DNA of 64,000 bases from Odiellus spinosus (Eukaryota; Arthropoda; Arachnida; Opiliones; Phalangiidae): assembly GCA_963920705.1 (NCBI GenBank), contig OY987226.1, positions 5,582,501 through 5,646,500 on the forward strand, read 5' to 3'. Below the pieces are notes generated by a model, which searched no databases, was not told the DNA's origin, and was given only the letters and a program-made list of their open reading frames with translations. Positions 24,209-34,940 of the stretch are shown here, one piece after another. The number at the start of each line of letters is the position of its first letter. The first letter of the stretch is position 1. Made by a program: the position numbers and the translations under genes.

Positions 24209-24350
24209 GCACATTCTGTAGATCTGATTTGATAAACTCATTGATCTAAATCGGAGGGAAAAATGTGCCAAATTAATTTAAGCAAAACAATTTTTTTCTA
24301 AAGGTTCACAAAATTGAACCTTGTGTAGTTGTTTTGTTTCAATAACAAAA
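24209..24350 (+). ncRNA. H/ACA snoRNA candidate, host intron 2
   Basis: Hairpin 1: GCACATT (24209-24215)/AATGTGC (24262-24268), enclosing TCTGATTT/AAATCGGA, with pocket strands CTGTAGA and GGGAAA. The hinge carries AAATTA (ANANNA, 24270-24275). Hairpin 2: AAGCAAAACAA (24280-24290)/TTGTTTTGTTT (24329-24339) around AAGGTTCA/TGAACCTT, with an internal loop on both sides. ACA is at 24345-24347, six nt past the stem. The paralogue at 13570-13705 supports the fold. The target uridine is not assigned. Confidence 0.6.
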
Positions 24351-24538
24351 TATATCTAGTTTCTTTAAATAATCAAAAATGAGTTGTAATTTAGGATATT
24401 TTTTTCTTAGGCTTTGAAAGAAGTGAAATGAAGGTTAATTTAACCTTAGGTTGGGAATTGCACTAAATATTGAAGTCGGACGTTGAATGAAAAGGTGAAT
24501 AAGTATTAATTTTACTTTTAATGTTGCATATCTCCGTT

Positions 24539-24626
24539 AGGATTACCTTGTTAATGATGAGTATTTATCTTGGTCTGTGTTTCTGAATTAATGATGGATA
24601 AGATACCTGAGTGCTTAATTAATCCT
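24539..24626 (+). ncRNA. SNORD18: U18 (SNORD18) C/D-box snoRNA, copy 1
   Basis: C box ATGATGA (24554-24560), D' CTGA (24583-24586), C' ATGATGG (24591-24597), D CTGA (24607-24610), with flanking AGGATTA/TAATCCT pairing. The stretch TTGGTCTGTGTTTC before D' is the U18 guide. It pairs over 14 nt, with one G:U, to GAAACACGGACCAA of 28S rRNA recalled from memory. Vertebrate U18 has TTGGTCCGTGTTTCTGA at the same place. The D box lies 76 nt before the acceptor. In mammals U18 is hosted by RPL4. Confidence 0.8.
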
Positions 24627-24785
24627 TGCTATAAGTATAATATGGTTTCATGTTCTTTGGCTAATGTTTAATTTAAATTTTCTCAGATTCTAAGGATTTG
24701 CGTATCAGGTCTAACCTATGCCTAGAGGAAATCTGCAAACTAAATTAAGGTAAAGAAAGAAACCACTTTTTTTTATATGATTAAC

Positions 24786-24870
24786 AATTGAATGTGATGA
24801 TCGTTTATCTTGGTCTGTGTTTCTGACTTAATGATGGAATTAAGATACCTGAGATTTTAAATATTCAATT
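24786..24870 (+). ncRNA. SNORD18: U18 (SNORD18) C/D-box snoRNA, copy 2
   Basis: Terminal stem AATTGAAT (24786-24793)/ATTCAATT (24863-24870), C box TGATGA (24795-24800), the same guide and D' CTGA (24823-24826), C' ATGATGG (24831-24837), D CTGA (24849-24852), 67 nt before the acceptor. The core from TTTATCTTGGTC to GATACCTGA is nearly identical to copy 1 while the flanks differ, so boxes and guide are conserved after duplication. Confidence 0.8.
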
Positions 24871-24999
24871 TACAATCATTGTAGTTTTTATTGGTTTAAC
24901 AATTATGTAAAAATTTCAGGTGTAAGAAACTCAATGATCATTCTTGATGGCCTTTTAGTAATTAATGGTAAGAGTTTACGTATGAATTTAGGTTTATTT

Positions 25000-25090
25000 T
25001 TTTAAATATGATGAATATCCAATCTTAACTTTGGCTGTGGTTCTGAGCTACTGTGATAGAAGAAAGATTTATCTGATATATTAAGAAAGA
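25000..25090 (+). ncRNA. C/D-box snoRNA, host intron 5
   Basis: C box ATGATGA (25008-25014), D' CTGA (25043-25046), C' TGATAGA (25054-25060), D CTGA (25073-25076), 70 nt before the acceptor. The ends TTTTTAAATAT and ATATTAAGAAA can form a stem. The guide before D' (TTTGGCTGTGGTT) is perfectly complementary over 12 nt to AACCACAGCCAA, a conserved 28S rRNA stretch recalled from memory. I do not assign a vertebrate name. Confidence 0.7.
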
Positions 25091-25621
25091 ATGATTGAGA
25101 TCAATGTTTGAGGGAAATTTGGTGAATTAAAGTTTATTTTTTTCAGATTAATAAATGCTACAAGTGATGTAATTATACCCTACATCTTCAAGGCTTGTTG
25201 CGTTTGGGCTTTCTTGGAATTAATGTTGGATCTATAATAAATACTGAATTGTCAATTGAGACATAAAATGCAGAATTGAATCTTTTTTCTTCTTTTGCCT
25301 TTTCTGGCACACCAATATGTTCATAAGGGCACTGAAATAAAATAAAAGTTACTATATATTCTTGGTGATTTAGGCTTGAAATTATTTACATGTCTACATG
25401 CATTACCACAACATTTCCCTCTCAAATAGTGATAAAGTCCTGATAGTACTTTGAGCCCGCTTTCTGGGTCCTTGTATGTAAATTTCCCAGTCTACAGTGT
25501 TAAACATTAAAAAATGGATTAAAAAGTAGTCCTCGCTATTATGCTAGTTTTCATAGAAATAGGGGTGGGAAGATGGGGGTTTATTTCGACCTAAATAGGT
25601 TTCAACTTCCCTTGAACGGAA

Positions 25622-25888
25622 TTAAGTTTGAAAAAAATATCGTACATCATTTGCGATTTTATGTAATTGATGAATATCACGCTCTTTTTGCGTTAAGGCA
25701 TTGTAATCTACATTTCGTTCCAAATTGTCAAAATATTGTCGAAATTCCTCAGTTCGTATCCACTGTTTTTCGCGTACTTTTTCTCTACGTGAGGTTGATT
25801 CGCACTTTGACCTGGAGGTCACGCTGAAATATTTAGCATATTTTATGTTCATATAGAGGCAGCGGCGTAAGACTAGATTTGAATTCAT
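25622..25888 (-). CDS. Small protein with possible mitochondrial presequence
   Basis: A single-exon minus-strand ORF of 88 residues. The first ~30 residues (MNSNLVLRRCLYMNIKYAKY…) are basic and hydroxylated with few acids, like a mitochondrial targeting peptide; an in-frame ATG at 25849 is an alternative start. The rest is charged and helical-looking (EEFRQYFDNLERNVDY, KERDIHQLHKIANDV). AATAAA on the minus strand lies about 37 bp past the stop. I do not recognise the family. The overlapping plus-strand ORF looks like its shadow. Confidence 0.45.
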   Translation of the reverse strand: MNSNLVLRRCLYMNIKYAKYFSVTSRSKCESTSRREKVREKQWIRTEEFRQYFDNLERNVDYNALTQKERDIHQLHKIANDVRYFFQT

Positions 25889-26339
25889 TAAAAAATTTAG
25901 TTTAATGTTGAAATTGTGCGAATATTAAACACTGTTTTGTATTATAAGTAAAAGCCACATTTCCAAAGTTTTATATAATGAAAATTGGGGTCATACGTAA
26001 ATGAGATAGTAAAAACTATTACTAACAGCCCCATCTATTGTTAACGTAGTTAGCACCCTTAGAAAAAGAGAAAAAAAACCCTGGAGGCTGATAATATTTA
26101 ACAAGGGCGCCCTACTTTTCAAGACTGCGTACGGAAATTAGTCAGTATATAAAATTAGACAGGAAGAAAGTTCATGGCTGGTACTGGCTGGTAGATCCGC
26201 ATCATGACGAAGCGCGTAGTCTTTCGTAAATGATTTCGCGTTTGTTTTTAAGTTTTTAATTTGTGGATTATGAATCGTGTTTCAAGAAATTACAAATGAA
26301 CTGTTTTATTAAGTTGTTCGATATCCATCTATTTTAGAA
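25889..26339. other. Intergenic region before the DENND1 gene
   Basis: It contains the presumed 5' regions of two divergent genes: the small minus-strand ORF and DENND1. No TATA box is obvious, and no further exon was seen. Confidence 0.4.
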
Positions 26340-29300
26340 ATGGGATCCAGAATACGGTAAATATAAAAATATATTTTCTTAACTAAGGCTTAGGTAGCAG
26401 TGACACCCCACTGGGTTGACGGTTGACCTGACCGTTTCTAACTTAACAACTTTTTGACCTACACAATTTCTTATTAAATGATGTAATTACTTTAATTTTA
26501 GTTAATCATATAACACTCCATATAATAATTTTCAGGCTTTTTATTTTACGATTTTGTTTAATAATGTAAGTTTCATTAAAATGACTATTAGCGAAAATCC
26601 GGATCACATATTTGACTGCTTCTGTGAAATAGTTATCCCATCAAATTCAGATGAAAGTAATTAATTTTAAAATTTATTGTTCAAACCCTAAAGTTAATTT
26701 TATCATTGCTTTTAACATTAGATGCGTGGGTTATTCAAAAATTTCCAGAAGATTACTCAAACCAAGAAGTTTTAAAATCAATTCCGCAGTTTGCTTATCC
26801 GTGTGAATTTTCTCCGTAAGAAATAGTTTATTATCACCTTTTTTACTCGCTCGTTAGTGGAGGAAATCTAGAAATAATGAATTTAAAATTGTTTTTAGGG
26901 AAGCGGTGCAACACTTTTCATTTGTTTTAACGAACATTGATAGTAAATGGACTTTTGGTTTTTGTCGGCACGCTCCCAACACGCCAACATGCTTTGTCAT
27001 GTTAAGTTATTTACCGTGGCATGACACATTTTATAAACTCCTAAACAATGTAGCAGAGCTAGCGAATAAAGGGGTAAGATACGGTTTAATTTATCCTTGT
27101 TAAAGTAGACATGCAACCTGACTCAATTCGGGTCTCATCAAACTGGGGAATTTCTTTTTCAAGGGTTGAAAAATTTCCCCATGCTGTTTATACATGAGCG
27201 TGACGTAGTAGTTGCTTTATTTCATAGTGCTCCCATATAATAACCAAAGAAATTGGCATACTGAAAGAGGACAAATAACCTATTTTTGTCAAAAATATTC
27301 CAAATTGGAAAAATTCCAACAATTTGACCAAATAGAAATAATGAAATAACCTAAATTCAACAAAAATGGACCAAATTTAAAATGTCTTTGGTCCACTTTT
27401 GTTAAATTCAGGTTCTTTTATTAGGCTGAATTCTGTTGGAATTTTCCAATTTGGACTATTTTAGACAAAATTATGCGATTTGTCCTCATTTGGTATGCGA
27501 ATTTCTTTGGTTATTCTGTGGGAGCACATTGAAATGAAAAGCAACTACGATGTCACACAGCTTAGGGAATTTTTTCGTTTCTTCAAAATTATACTCAAGT
27601 GCTTGAAGTGAGATCAGTTTGACGAGGCCCGAATTGAGTTGGATTGCTGTCTACTTTCTACTTTAAAGGGAGAATGAAGTCTAGCGAAGTTTTTTTTAAT
27701 TGATTCCTGAAAATTAAAAATAATCAATAATAATAATTCATAAGAAAAAAGGTTAAACAGACTTGCAAATTGTGCAGATTTTACAAATGAGGCTCTAATC
27801 ATTAGGGTAGTAGCCATTAACGAAAAAAAGTTAGTATGATCTGAAGAGGTCCTCAAGAACCCTACAAAAGTCTTGGGAAAGTCCTTAAGACTACCCCAAG
27901 ACTTTTTGACATAATGAAAGACTACCCCAAGACTTTTTGACATAATGAAAGACTTCCCCAAGACTGCGTAAGACACCCGAAAGGCTTCCCCAAGACCTCT
28001 TAAGACTGAAAGCTTTCTCAAGGAAGCCACTCCGTTAAAATAAACATGCAAACTGACTCGATTAGAGTGTTGTCAAATTAAATCTTCAAGAATTTTCATT
28101 TGAATGTCCTCCCGTAGAAGAAAGAATGAAATCAGCCTTCCCTCTGTATTAAAGTCTTCTAATTTCGTCAAAAATGGTGTAAATTAAAAAAAACTCCAAC
28201 AGAATTAGACCAAATGAAATCAACCCAAGTTCAAAAAAAGCTCCTTTTGTCCACTTTTGTTGAATTCGGGTTATTTCATTTGGTCGAATTTTGGTTTAAT
28301 TTTTCAATTTGGATAATTTTTGACCAAATTAAAAGATTTATCTTGATTGGGTTTAAGCAGATTTCTTCGTTTTTCTTGAGGGAAAAGTGAAACTGAAATA
28401 ACTTGTTTAATCAGGGTCTAGTATTTCTTTAAAAAAAGGAATCATTAAAAAAAATTTAAGGCAGATAATATAACTGTTCAGATCACCCCTTTACAAATAA
28501 TAATAATAACCCTCATTCCATCATTGCCCTAGTGTTTTTCCCCGAATCTATTACAGTTTCTTTTTAATCTTTATAGGCGGGGGATTTATGGAAATTTTTA
28601 GAATGTCTTTATAATACCGAAGTTCCCAAACCGGGCTTGCAACTTCATTTTGCCTATAATAATGGCCAGTCCGTGAGTTTCACTATTTGTCTTTTTTATA
28701 TTTTCGGAAAAGGGTGATAAGCAGCAAAATAAATTTCATCCAAACGAATTCTCGTAAAAGGACCTATTCAAAATATCTCTTAAAATCATTAGAAACTTGC
28801 GTTTTTACCCAATCTTTTTCTTGAGAAATTGGAATTTTCATAAAAGAGGAGTGGTCAAGTTATTGTACGTAATTGTAGCTCTCTTTTGAGCGAAGCTCAC
28901 AATAAATCTCGTGTTGTGACTTGTTAGTTATTTTTCTCATGATGTGGCGCCACTATTTGAAATTTACATTCCACAAAATTTCACATAGGTGTGCATTCAT
29001 TAAGACTTTTTAGAAAAAACATTGAAAAAATGAGCTGCTAACTGTGTTTGCTTATTAAAACATTCGGGAAATGTCTTCGAATTGTGCAGAAAATTGTGAA
29101 AGATTTAGCTTTTGGCATTTGATTAAAAGGAGAACCTCTGACTAATCAAAAGGCACCCCACATTTGGCTTCATATTAAATACCTGTGACACGCTCTTTTG
29201 TACTCACGATTGTGTGAGTAAAAATAATCATGAACAAGGTTTAGCACGATTCAAAGAGTTTTACAAAGCCAAAGGTGGGTCGTCTTTTGATAGGTACTCC

Positions 29301-32300
29301 TCTTAATTTAATTCCAAAATCAGAAAGTTTCCGATATTTTTTACTATTCAGAGACACTTTCTGAATGATTTAACGCGAAAACCCGCCTTATTTTTTGAAG
29401 CAGAATCAATAAAAATCACTTGGTGTTCCTCTTCACCCTCCTGCTCTTTCTTTTGAGCATATAGCATCATTTTTTTTTACATTTTTTTTGCTGCGTTTCA
29501 TACTTTAATTAAAATTATTGTTTTAATACTATTATTTATTACAGGAATTCATCACTCAATGTCCAGATCATCACAAACTTCCTAGCATGCCTGAAAATGT
29601 TAGATTTATTCTAAATTTTATCACAAAACAATCCGATTGTTTTTTAATTCCTTTAATTACAGAGGAATCTAATGGAGTACTTTAGTGCAATTAGTTTAAA
29701 TAATATGATAATCATTTTCGCTAGGTGTGTTTAAATTTGAAATTAACCAGTTTTAAATGAACATTATTTAATATTAAATTTTTCTTTCAGTATGTTAAAC
29801 GAAAGGCGAATTTTAATCACTTCGAAGAAACTTAGCAAACTCAGCGCATGCGTTCAAGCAGCGAACTTGCTTATTTATCCAATGTTCTGGCAACATATAT
29901 TTATTCCAGTTTTACCAACTCATCTTTTAGACTATTTAAGGTTTGTTGGCCTAGTTTCAGCAGACAAACTCGGTTATAATGATTTAGTTGGTTATTGATA
30001 CGTTCTAGTGTTACTTATGCTAGTTTAGTTTTTGGAATGGTTGCCTCAGGTCAGGGCAAACTTGGAAAAGTCAGGGGAATTTTAAAAGTGCCCAAAAAGG
30101 TCAGGAAATTGTGTGATGAAACTTGGTATTCATGTAAAGATGACTCGTGTTAGAAGAAAGGGGACTATAGTTTAGTCATTTGGTCAAAGTTGTCATGGAA
30201 AACCTGGAAAAGTCAGGGAATTTAAATTTTTTGGCAGCCCTGTTTGGTTTTTATGGCTTAAAGCTTTCATACTACTCTCGCCATAGTAGGTATAAATTGA
30301 AAAATTAAAATAACCCAAAAATATTAGTAAGAGATGAGAACTAAAATGTCATATTGGCCAAGAACAGGTTGTTGGAAACCACAAACCAGATTTTTCTCCA
30401 CTGAGTTCAAACACTAGGGGAGAGGGTGGCGCTTACTCAAGGTAAAATTGAATGTAGATGGCGTCATGTCAGATTGATAAATTTGAATTTTTTTGAAAAG
30501 AAACTAGCAAAGTTCTAGCATATTTAAAGATTATTTTCTAGAAGTTTTATTTACCAGCTCAAAAGTTTTAATGATAACTAGTGACCTTGTCAAATAGCTC
30601 TGTCGTCTGCGAAGCCAAGGCTTACTAACAATAATGAAATTAATTCTTTTCCCTTTAGAATTTTGTTATAAACATAAATTTTTTTTTATTTCATTTGATA
30701 GCGCTCCTATGCCTTTTCTAATTGGTGTTCCAACGTCCACGTTCACTGTAAGTATTGAATATTTTTTTATTTTTATAGAATAAGATCTTAGTCATTTTTC
30801 AAATGAACTTCCAATTTTTTTTCTCAGAGAGTTAGAACTTCGGAAATTGGAGAAGTGGTCATATTAGACGCGGATGCTGATAGAATAGACACGCCTTTCA
30901 ACGATTTTGAAATGATGCCGTCGGAACTCGTACAATCTTTGAAACGTAACTTGAAAACGGTGAACTGTATGTTAGGTGATACCGTAGCTCGAGCTTTTTT
31001 GCGTTCGGTCGTTCAACTGATTGGAGGTTACAAGGAAGCCTTAGACGTTCGTCCCGGGGAAAAGATTACTTTTAATCGAGAAATATTTATTAAATCCAGA
31101 CCCTCTTCCATGCAACCTTTCCTACAAAAAATGCTTCATTTACAAATCTTTCAACAGGTTAGAAGTTTTGAAGTTCTCTTTGATAAACCAAAACTAAGTT
31201 TTCATTCTTTTTATTTCGTAGTTTATCGAGGGTCGTTTAAACATGTTGAACTCTGGTCAAGTTTGTAGCGACGAGTTTGAATCTGAAGTTAACCTTTATG
31301 AGGATAAAAGCAACGCCAAATTTAAAGTGCAATATAAGGAATGGGCTGCCAATATGAAAGTAATTGACATACTGTATTTTGAGAAGTTATTTGAATGAAT
31401 AATTGTATGAATTGTTTTAATATTATTTTATGTAGAAAGAAGGTGGAGCCATCTTAAAATCTATGAAAAACAAAGTGTGTAGAGTTTTTTATAAATCTTT
31501 CCGCTAGATTTCTCCAACAATTACTTTACTGTATATAAGAAAAAAGTTATTAATAAAATTTGCATGATTTTTTTAGGCTAACCCAGCCATGAAACACGCT
31601 TATAAAAGTGTCAAACATAAAAGCCGGAAAGCCTACAAAGAAATCCGTTCCAAAATTCACGATATTCAAAGCAAAGTTAGTTTACTTTGTCATAGGTTAC
31701 TGAATTTAAAACTAAATTTAAAATTTTGCAATTAGGAAGCTGAAGGTAATTACGAACACGGTGGCTCAAATCGATATAAGAAACCACACAGCGCCCCTGC
31801 AAGTCCTACGTTAAATCACAGGCAATTTTCGATTTACGTACGTATTAATATTTAAATTAAAGGTAGAATGAAGTTGAAATTTTTTATCAATTCCTTATAA
31901 AGGCTTAAGACATGGTAACAACCATTTGATCTTGAAACTTCTTATTGAAACGTAGATTGAGCTTCTTAATTAACGATATAAGTTTAGTTTGTTTATTTAG
32001 TCAAGACAATCACCATAATGAACATAAATTACAACATCTTTGTGGGAAAACCATGTAGAGACTTTCATCCGTAACCAGTTTCTATTCCTTATATATATTT
32101 TCTATGCTATCCAGCCAATCCCTCGTAAGTCAGTTTTAATTAGAGCTAAAAAGGATGTTAAAGTTTATTAATTTCTTATTAGATCCTAACTAAACCTTCT
32201 TCAGAGTAATTAATAAAAATATAATTTAATATTAAATTATGACTATTTTTGATAAGGAATTCAGGGTTGTCACTGGTCAGGGAAAAGCTAGAAAATTTGG

Positions 32301-34940
32301 TCAAAAGATCAGAGAATTTATGGAACTCAATATCCCTTTAAAAATGACTTGCGCAGTTACGCAAAATTAGAGAAAAAAACTTAAAGAAAGGAAGATAGGG
32401 TGGGGAGGGAAACCTGGAAACGACTAATTCTGTGGCAGTTCAGGAATTTATAAAAAAAAATAATTCTTTTCACACTTCATTTGTCTTAAGTAAACATTTG
32501 AGAGTATAATTCAAAATTCTCTTAAAAACAGAATCCCGATATTATTCCTAAGAGTCAAACTACGGGGCAGTATCTAGAATCTGCTTCGGAAGAAACCAAA
32601 ATATCAACACGGCAGTATAAGCTATTAGATTTTGGAGAGAATGACGAAGATGATGATAGTGTTCAGTCGGAATCTAATCGATCCAGCCCCAGTTTAACTA
32701 TGGACAAACTCAATTTGGACCTTATGTCGGATTTCGAGGACATCTTTCAGTCTTGTTCCTTGAAGGCTCGGCCTTCCACTTCGTTAATGATGCGATCACC
32801 AAGCCCTAATCCCTTTTCTCCTTCGGGATACACTCCTTCTTCAGCGCCGGTCGCCAGAAGAGAAGTCACTTCCAATCTTTCTTTTTGTTCCGAAAGCACC
32901 TCATCATCATCTTCGGTAACAAATGTAGTTACTGCGAATCCACCACCGATTGATCGTACAGTGAGTGTGGAGTTCCTAAATTTTTAACCCAACTTAACTT
33001 TTTTTACGAAGATTTGCTTATTGCTTTGGGACCCTTTTTTTTATATTTAGAGCTGGGTATACAACTTATCAGAGAATCTTAAACATAAGAGGGAGTATTT
33101 GAGTTGCAACCGATCTTCAGCTCTCAGTTTCTGATGAAGGCTAAAAAATAGTGTAATTTTCTTTCTGGGGGGGGGGGGGGCTTAGAAAGAGGGCAGCAGA
33201 CCTATAAGATGTACTCAAATGTTCCCTCATGTGTCTAAGAGTCCCTTTTGTTTTGAATAGTGTAGCGCTATTCATTCTTTAAGTTTATTCAGAGTGTGTT
33301 TTCTCTGATTTCATTTTATGAATTCTTTCATACAAGAATAGATCCATATCCACACGATAATAATGAATTATGCAGGAACGGACAGGAGCCTGTTTGCTCC
33401 AACTTAAATTGCGTCAACGAATCACAGCATGAACAGAGGAGAAAAATCTCTTGAAAAAAAAAAAAACTATGGGGCTGAAGATAAGCTAGAATTCTGCTTA
33501 GCTAGAATTATTGTATACAAATGATAATAAGAAGTATAAGGCTCAATGCAGATAAAGGCAACGGCATAGGCAGACAAAACTTGCTCAAACTCCAGCTCTC
33601 CAATTGTTTAACCCTAACCCACCCTGAACCCTTTAATAAACAAGGTAATGTTCTAGACGACTGTCCTTATTGTTACGATATATAAACATTACAATTATGA
33701 AAGTGGTGTTATTTATAAAATCCAATGCTTATGATTACAATGGTCAATGGATCCAAAAAGAATGCTTTTAAAATATATCCCATGAAGGAAAGAGCTTTTC
33801 CTTATGATCTCGGGCCACGGCTCAAACTACAAGATTATAGCTAGGTGTTTTTTTTGGACTGGTTTGGCGGGTTGTATTATTCAGTGAATGCTTGAGATGG
33901 GTTTTAAGACACTTCCCTTCTGACTAGCACGCATTCAAAGTTTTAGATATTCAATATTCTTGTGTGGATATTGATCTATTTGTACAAACGTAAAAGTTTG
34001 AATTTTGGTGCTATTATTTTAGCATTTTTTTGTTATTGCTATTAAGCTTGATATTGTTCGTAACTGGTAGTCAATCTTACGAACCCTTATTCGTTGCCTT
34101 TCTATTTTGAATATAGCACTATCTCTTGATAAGAAATTCCTATTTTTTGATAGGTTGAATGTTTCTCACGAGATGGCGCCGCCACCAATCTCGAAAGCTT
34201 GGCGCCATCTGATTTTTCAATTTTGAAAAGGCAATTTTAATATTTCGCACACGCTGAACTATATTATATTATTTTTCCGTTTCCTTCCTTTCTCTCCGTA
34301 TTTTAATTTCATAAACTCATCATACCGTTGCGCCTCTTTATTTCAGTTGAAACCTCAGAAGAGCGTAGAACGCTCGGCATCAGCTTCAGTCGTTGCAAAC
34401 CCGGTTCTTTCAACAATCCCTAAGAGTGGTACCTTAATAAAACCTTTCCCAATACCACCACCCCGTGGTAGAAAACGCGCTGACAAAGATGTAAACGAAG
34501 CCCCCTTAATTAACTTAGATGATATAGAAACGATATTTGATCCGTTATTGACAAAAGACGTTGTAACATCCGAACAGCAGCAACAACCAAATGTATTTCG
34601 AAATACACCCCCATTGGCTCAACCGAACATACTCCAACCCAATCAACAATCCAGTAAAACTGTGTGGCATCCCAGGCAGGCCATGAGTGTCTGTCCTACT
34701 AATCAGGCAACAAACATTCCCGCAACTTACAGTTTGTCTCACATGACTCATCGGCCCCTTACGCAACCAAACGTCTTTTACGGACAACCTTTAGCGTCAC
34801 AAACTAATCCTTTCTTAAATCTGTCTTCTTCCCCTCAAACATCGAGCAATTTGGCTTCCCCTTTTCATCAACCGCAAGTTAACGGTTCTTCTAATTCTAA
34901 AAATCATTGGTGCAATTTCTCCAGCAACGAGAACTCTTAG
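26340..34940 (+). CDS. DENND1: DENND1/connecdenn, Rab35-type GEF, complete
   Basis: Sixteen exons join to 829 residues: 26340-26356, 26592-26656, 26722-26815, 26899-27073, 28577-28672, 29545-29598, 29663-29724, 29791-29940, 30702-30747, 30828-31157, 31222-31359, 31436-31474, 31577-31675, 31736-31837, 32532-32960, 34347-34940. The 17-nt first exon encodes MGSRI, as in vertebrate DENND1, which fixes the start. The uDENN/DENN/dDENN region covers roughly residues 1-430 (FPEDYSNQEVL, NIDSKWTFGFCR, SYLPWHDTFYKLLN, YPMFWQHIFIPVLPTHLLDY, APMPFLIG, FIEGRLNMLNSG, ANPAMKHAYK). The disordered C-terminus has NPF motifs and acidic/aromatic stretches (DFEDIFQ, ETIFDPLL) of the kind that bind EH-domain and clathrin-adaptor proteins. 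In animals this family activates Rab35 on clathrin-coated vesicles. Introns hold foldback and MITE insertions. Confidence 0.92.
27104..27662. repeat. Long foldback palindrome flanked by TTAA
   Basis: Left arm features (AGTAGACATGCAACC, GACTCAATTCGGG, GTAGTTGCTTT, TGCTCCCATA, ACCAAAGAAATT) reappear inverted in order in the right arm, ending GCTGTCTACT. The symmetry centre is near 27380. TTAA lies at both edges (27100-27103, 27663-27666). No ORF is credible. It sits in DENND1 intron 27074-28576. Confidence 0.7.
27863..27960. repeat. Short tandem direct repeat in DENND1 intron
   Basis: A ~33-bp unit (GACTACCCCAAGACTTTTTG followed by ACATAATGAAA) occurs twice in a row with partial copies around it (CCCAAGACT…). 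It makes a spurious minus-strand ORF. Confidence 0.6.
28850..29460. mobile_element. MITE related to repeats at 42.1 and 50.2 kb
   Basis: The internal inverted segments CTAATCAAAAGGCACCCCAC and GGTGGGTCGTCTTTTGAT, and the terminal CTCTTCACCCTCCT, match motifs in 42121-42996 and 50194-50770. Boundaries are approximate. It lies in DENND1 intron 28673-29544. Confidence 0.45.

Larger units (their letters stand above)
23465..25360 (+). ncRNA. Multi-snoRNA host gene (UHG/GAS5-like)
   Basis: A spliced transcript is inferred from consensus splice sites. Exons: about 23465-23659 (donor GTAAGT), 24086-about 24151 (donor GTACCT), 24411-24494, 24687-24749, 24920-24967, and 25147-about 25360 with AATAAAATAAAA near 25335. 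Except for a short ORF across exons 1-2, exons are brief and stop-rich. Each of five introns holds exactly one snoRNA candidate, and D boxes or ACA lie 63-76 nt before the acceptor. A pyrimidine-rich run (CTCCTCTTCCTCT and following) near the presumed start resembles a 5'-TOP sequence, typical of such hosts. Drosophila Uhg genes and vertebrate GAS5/UHG have this architecture. The precise start and exon 2 end are uncertain. Confidence 0.7.

Noticed and set aside
25147..25250. A sixth snoRNA (GTGATGT … AATGTTGGAT … ACTGA) in the host gene
   Set aside because: It lies in the predicted terminal exon, the C box is poor and the D' box is absent; at best a decayed U18-like copy.
27614..28051. 145-codon minus-strand ORF
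   Set aside because: It arises from the tandem CCCCAAGACT repeat and the foldback element within a DENND1 intron.
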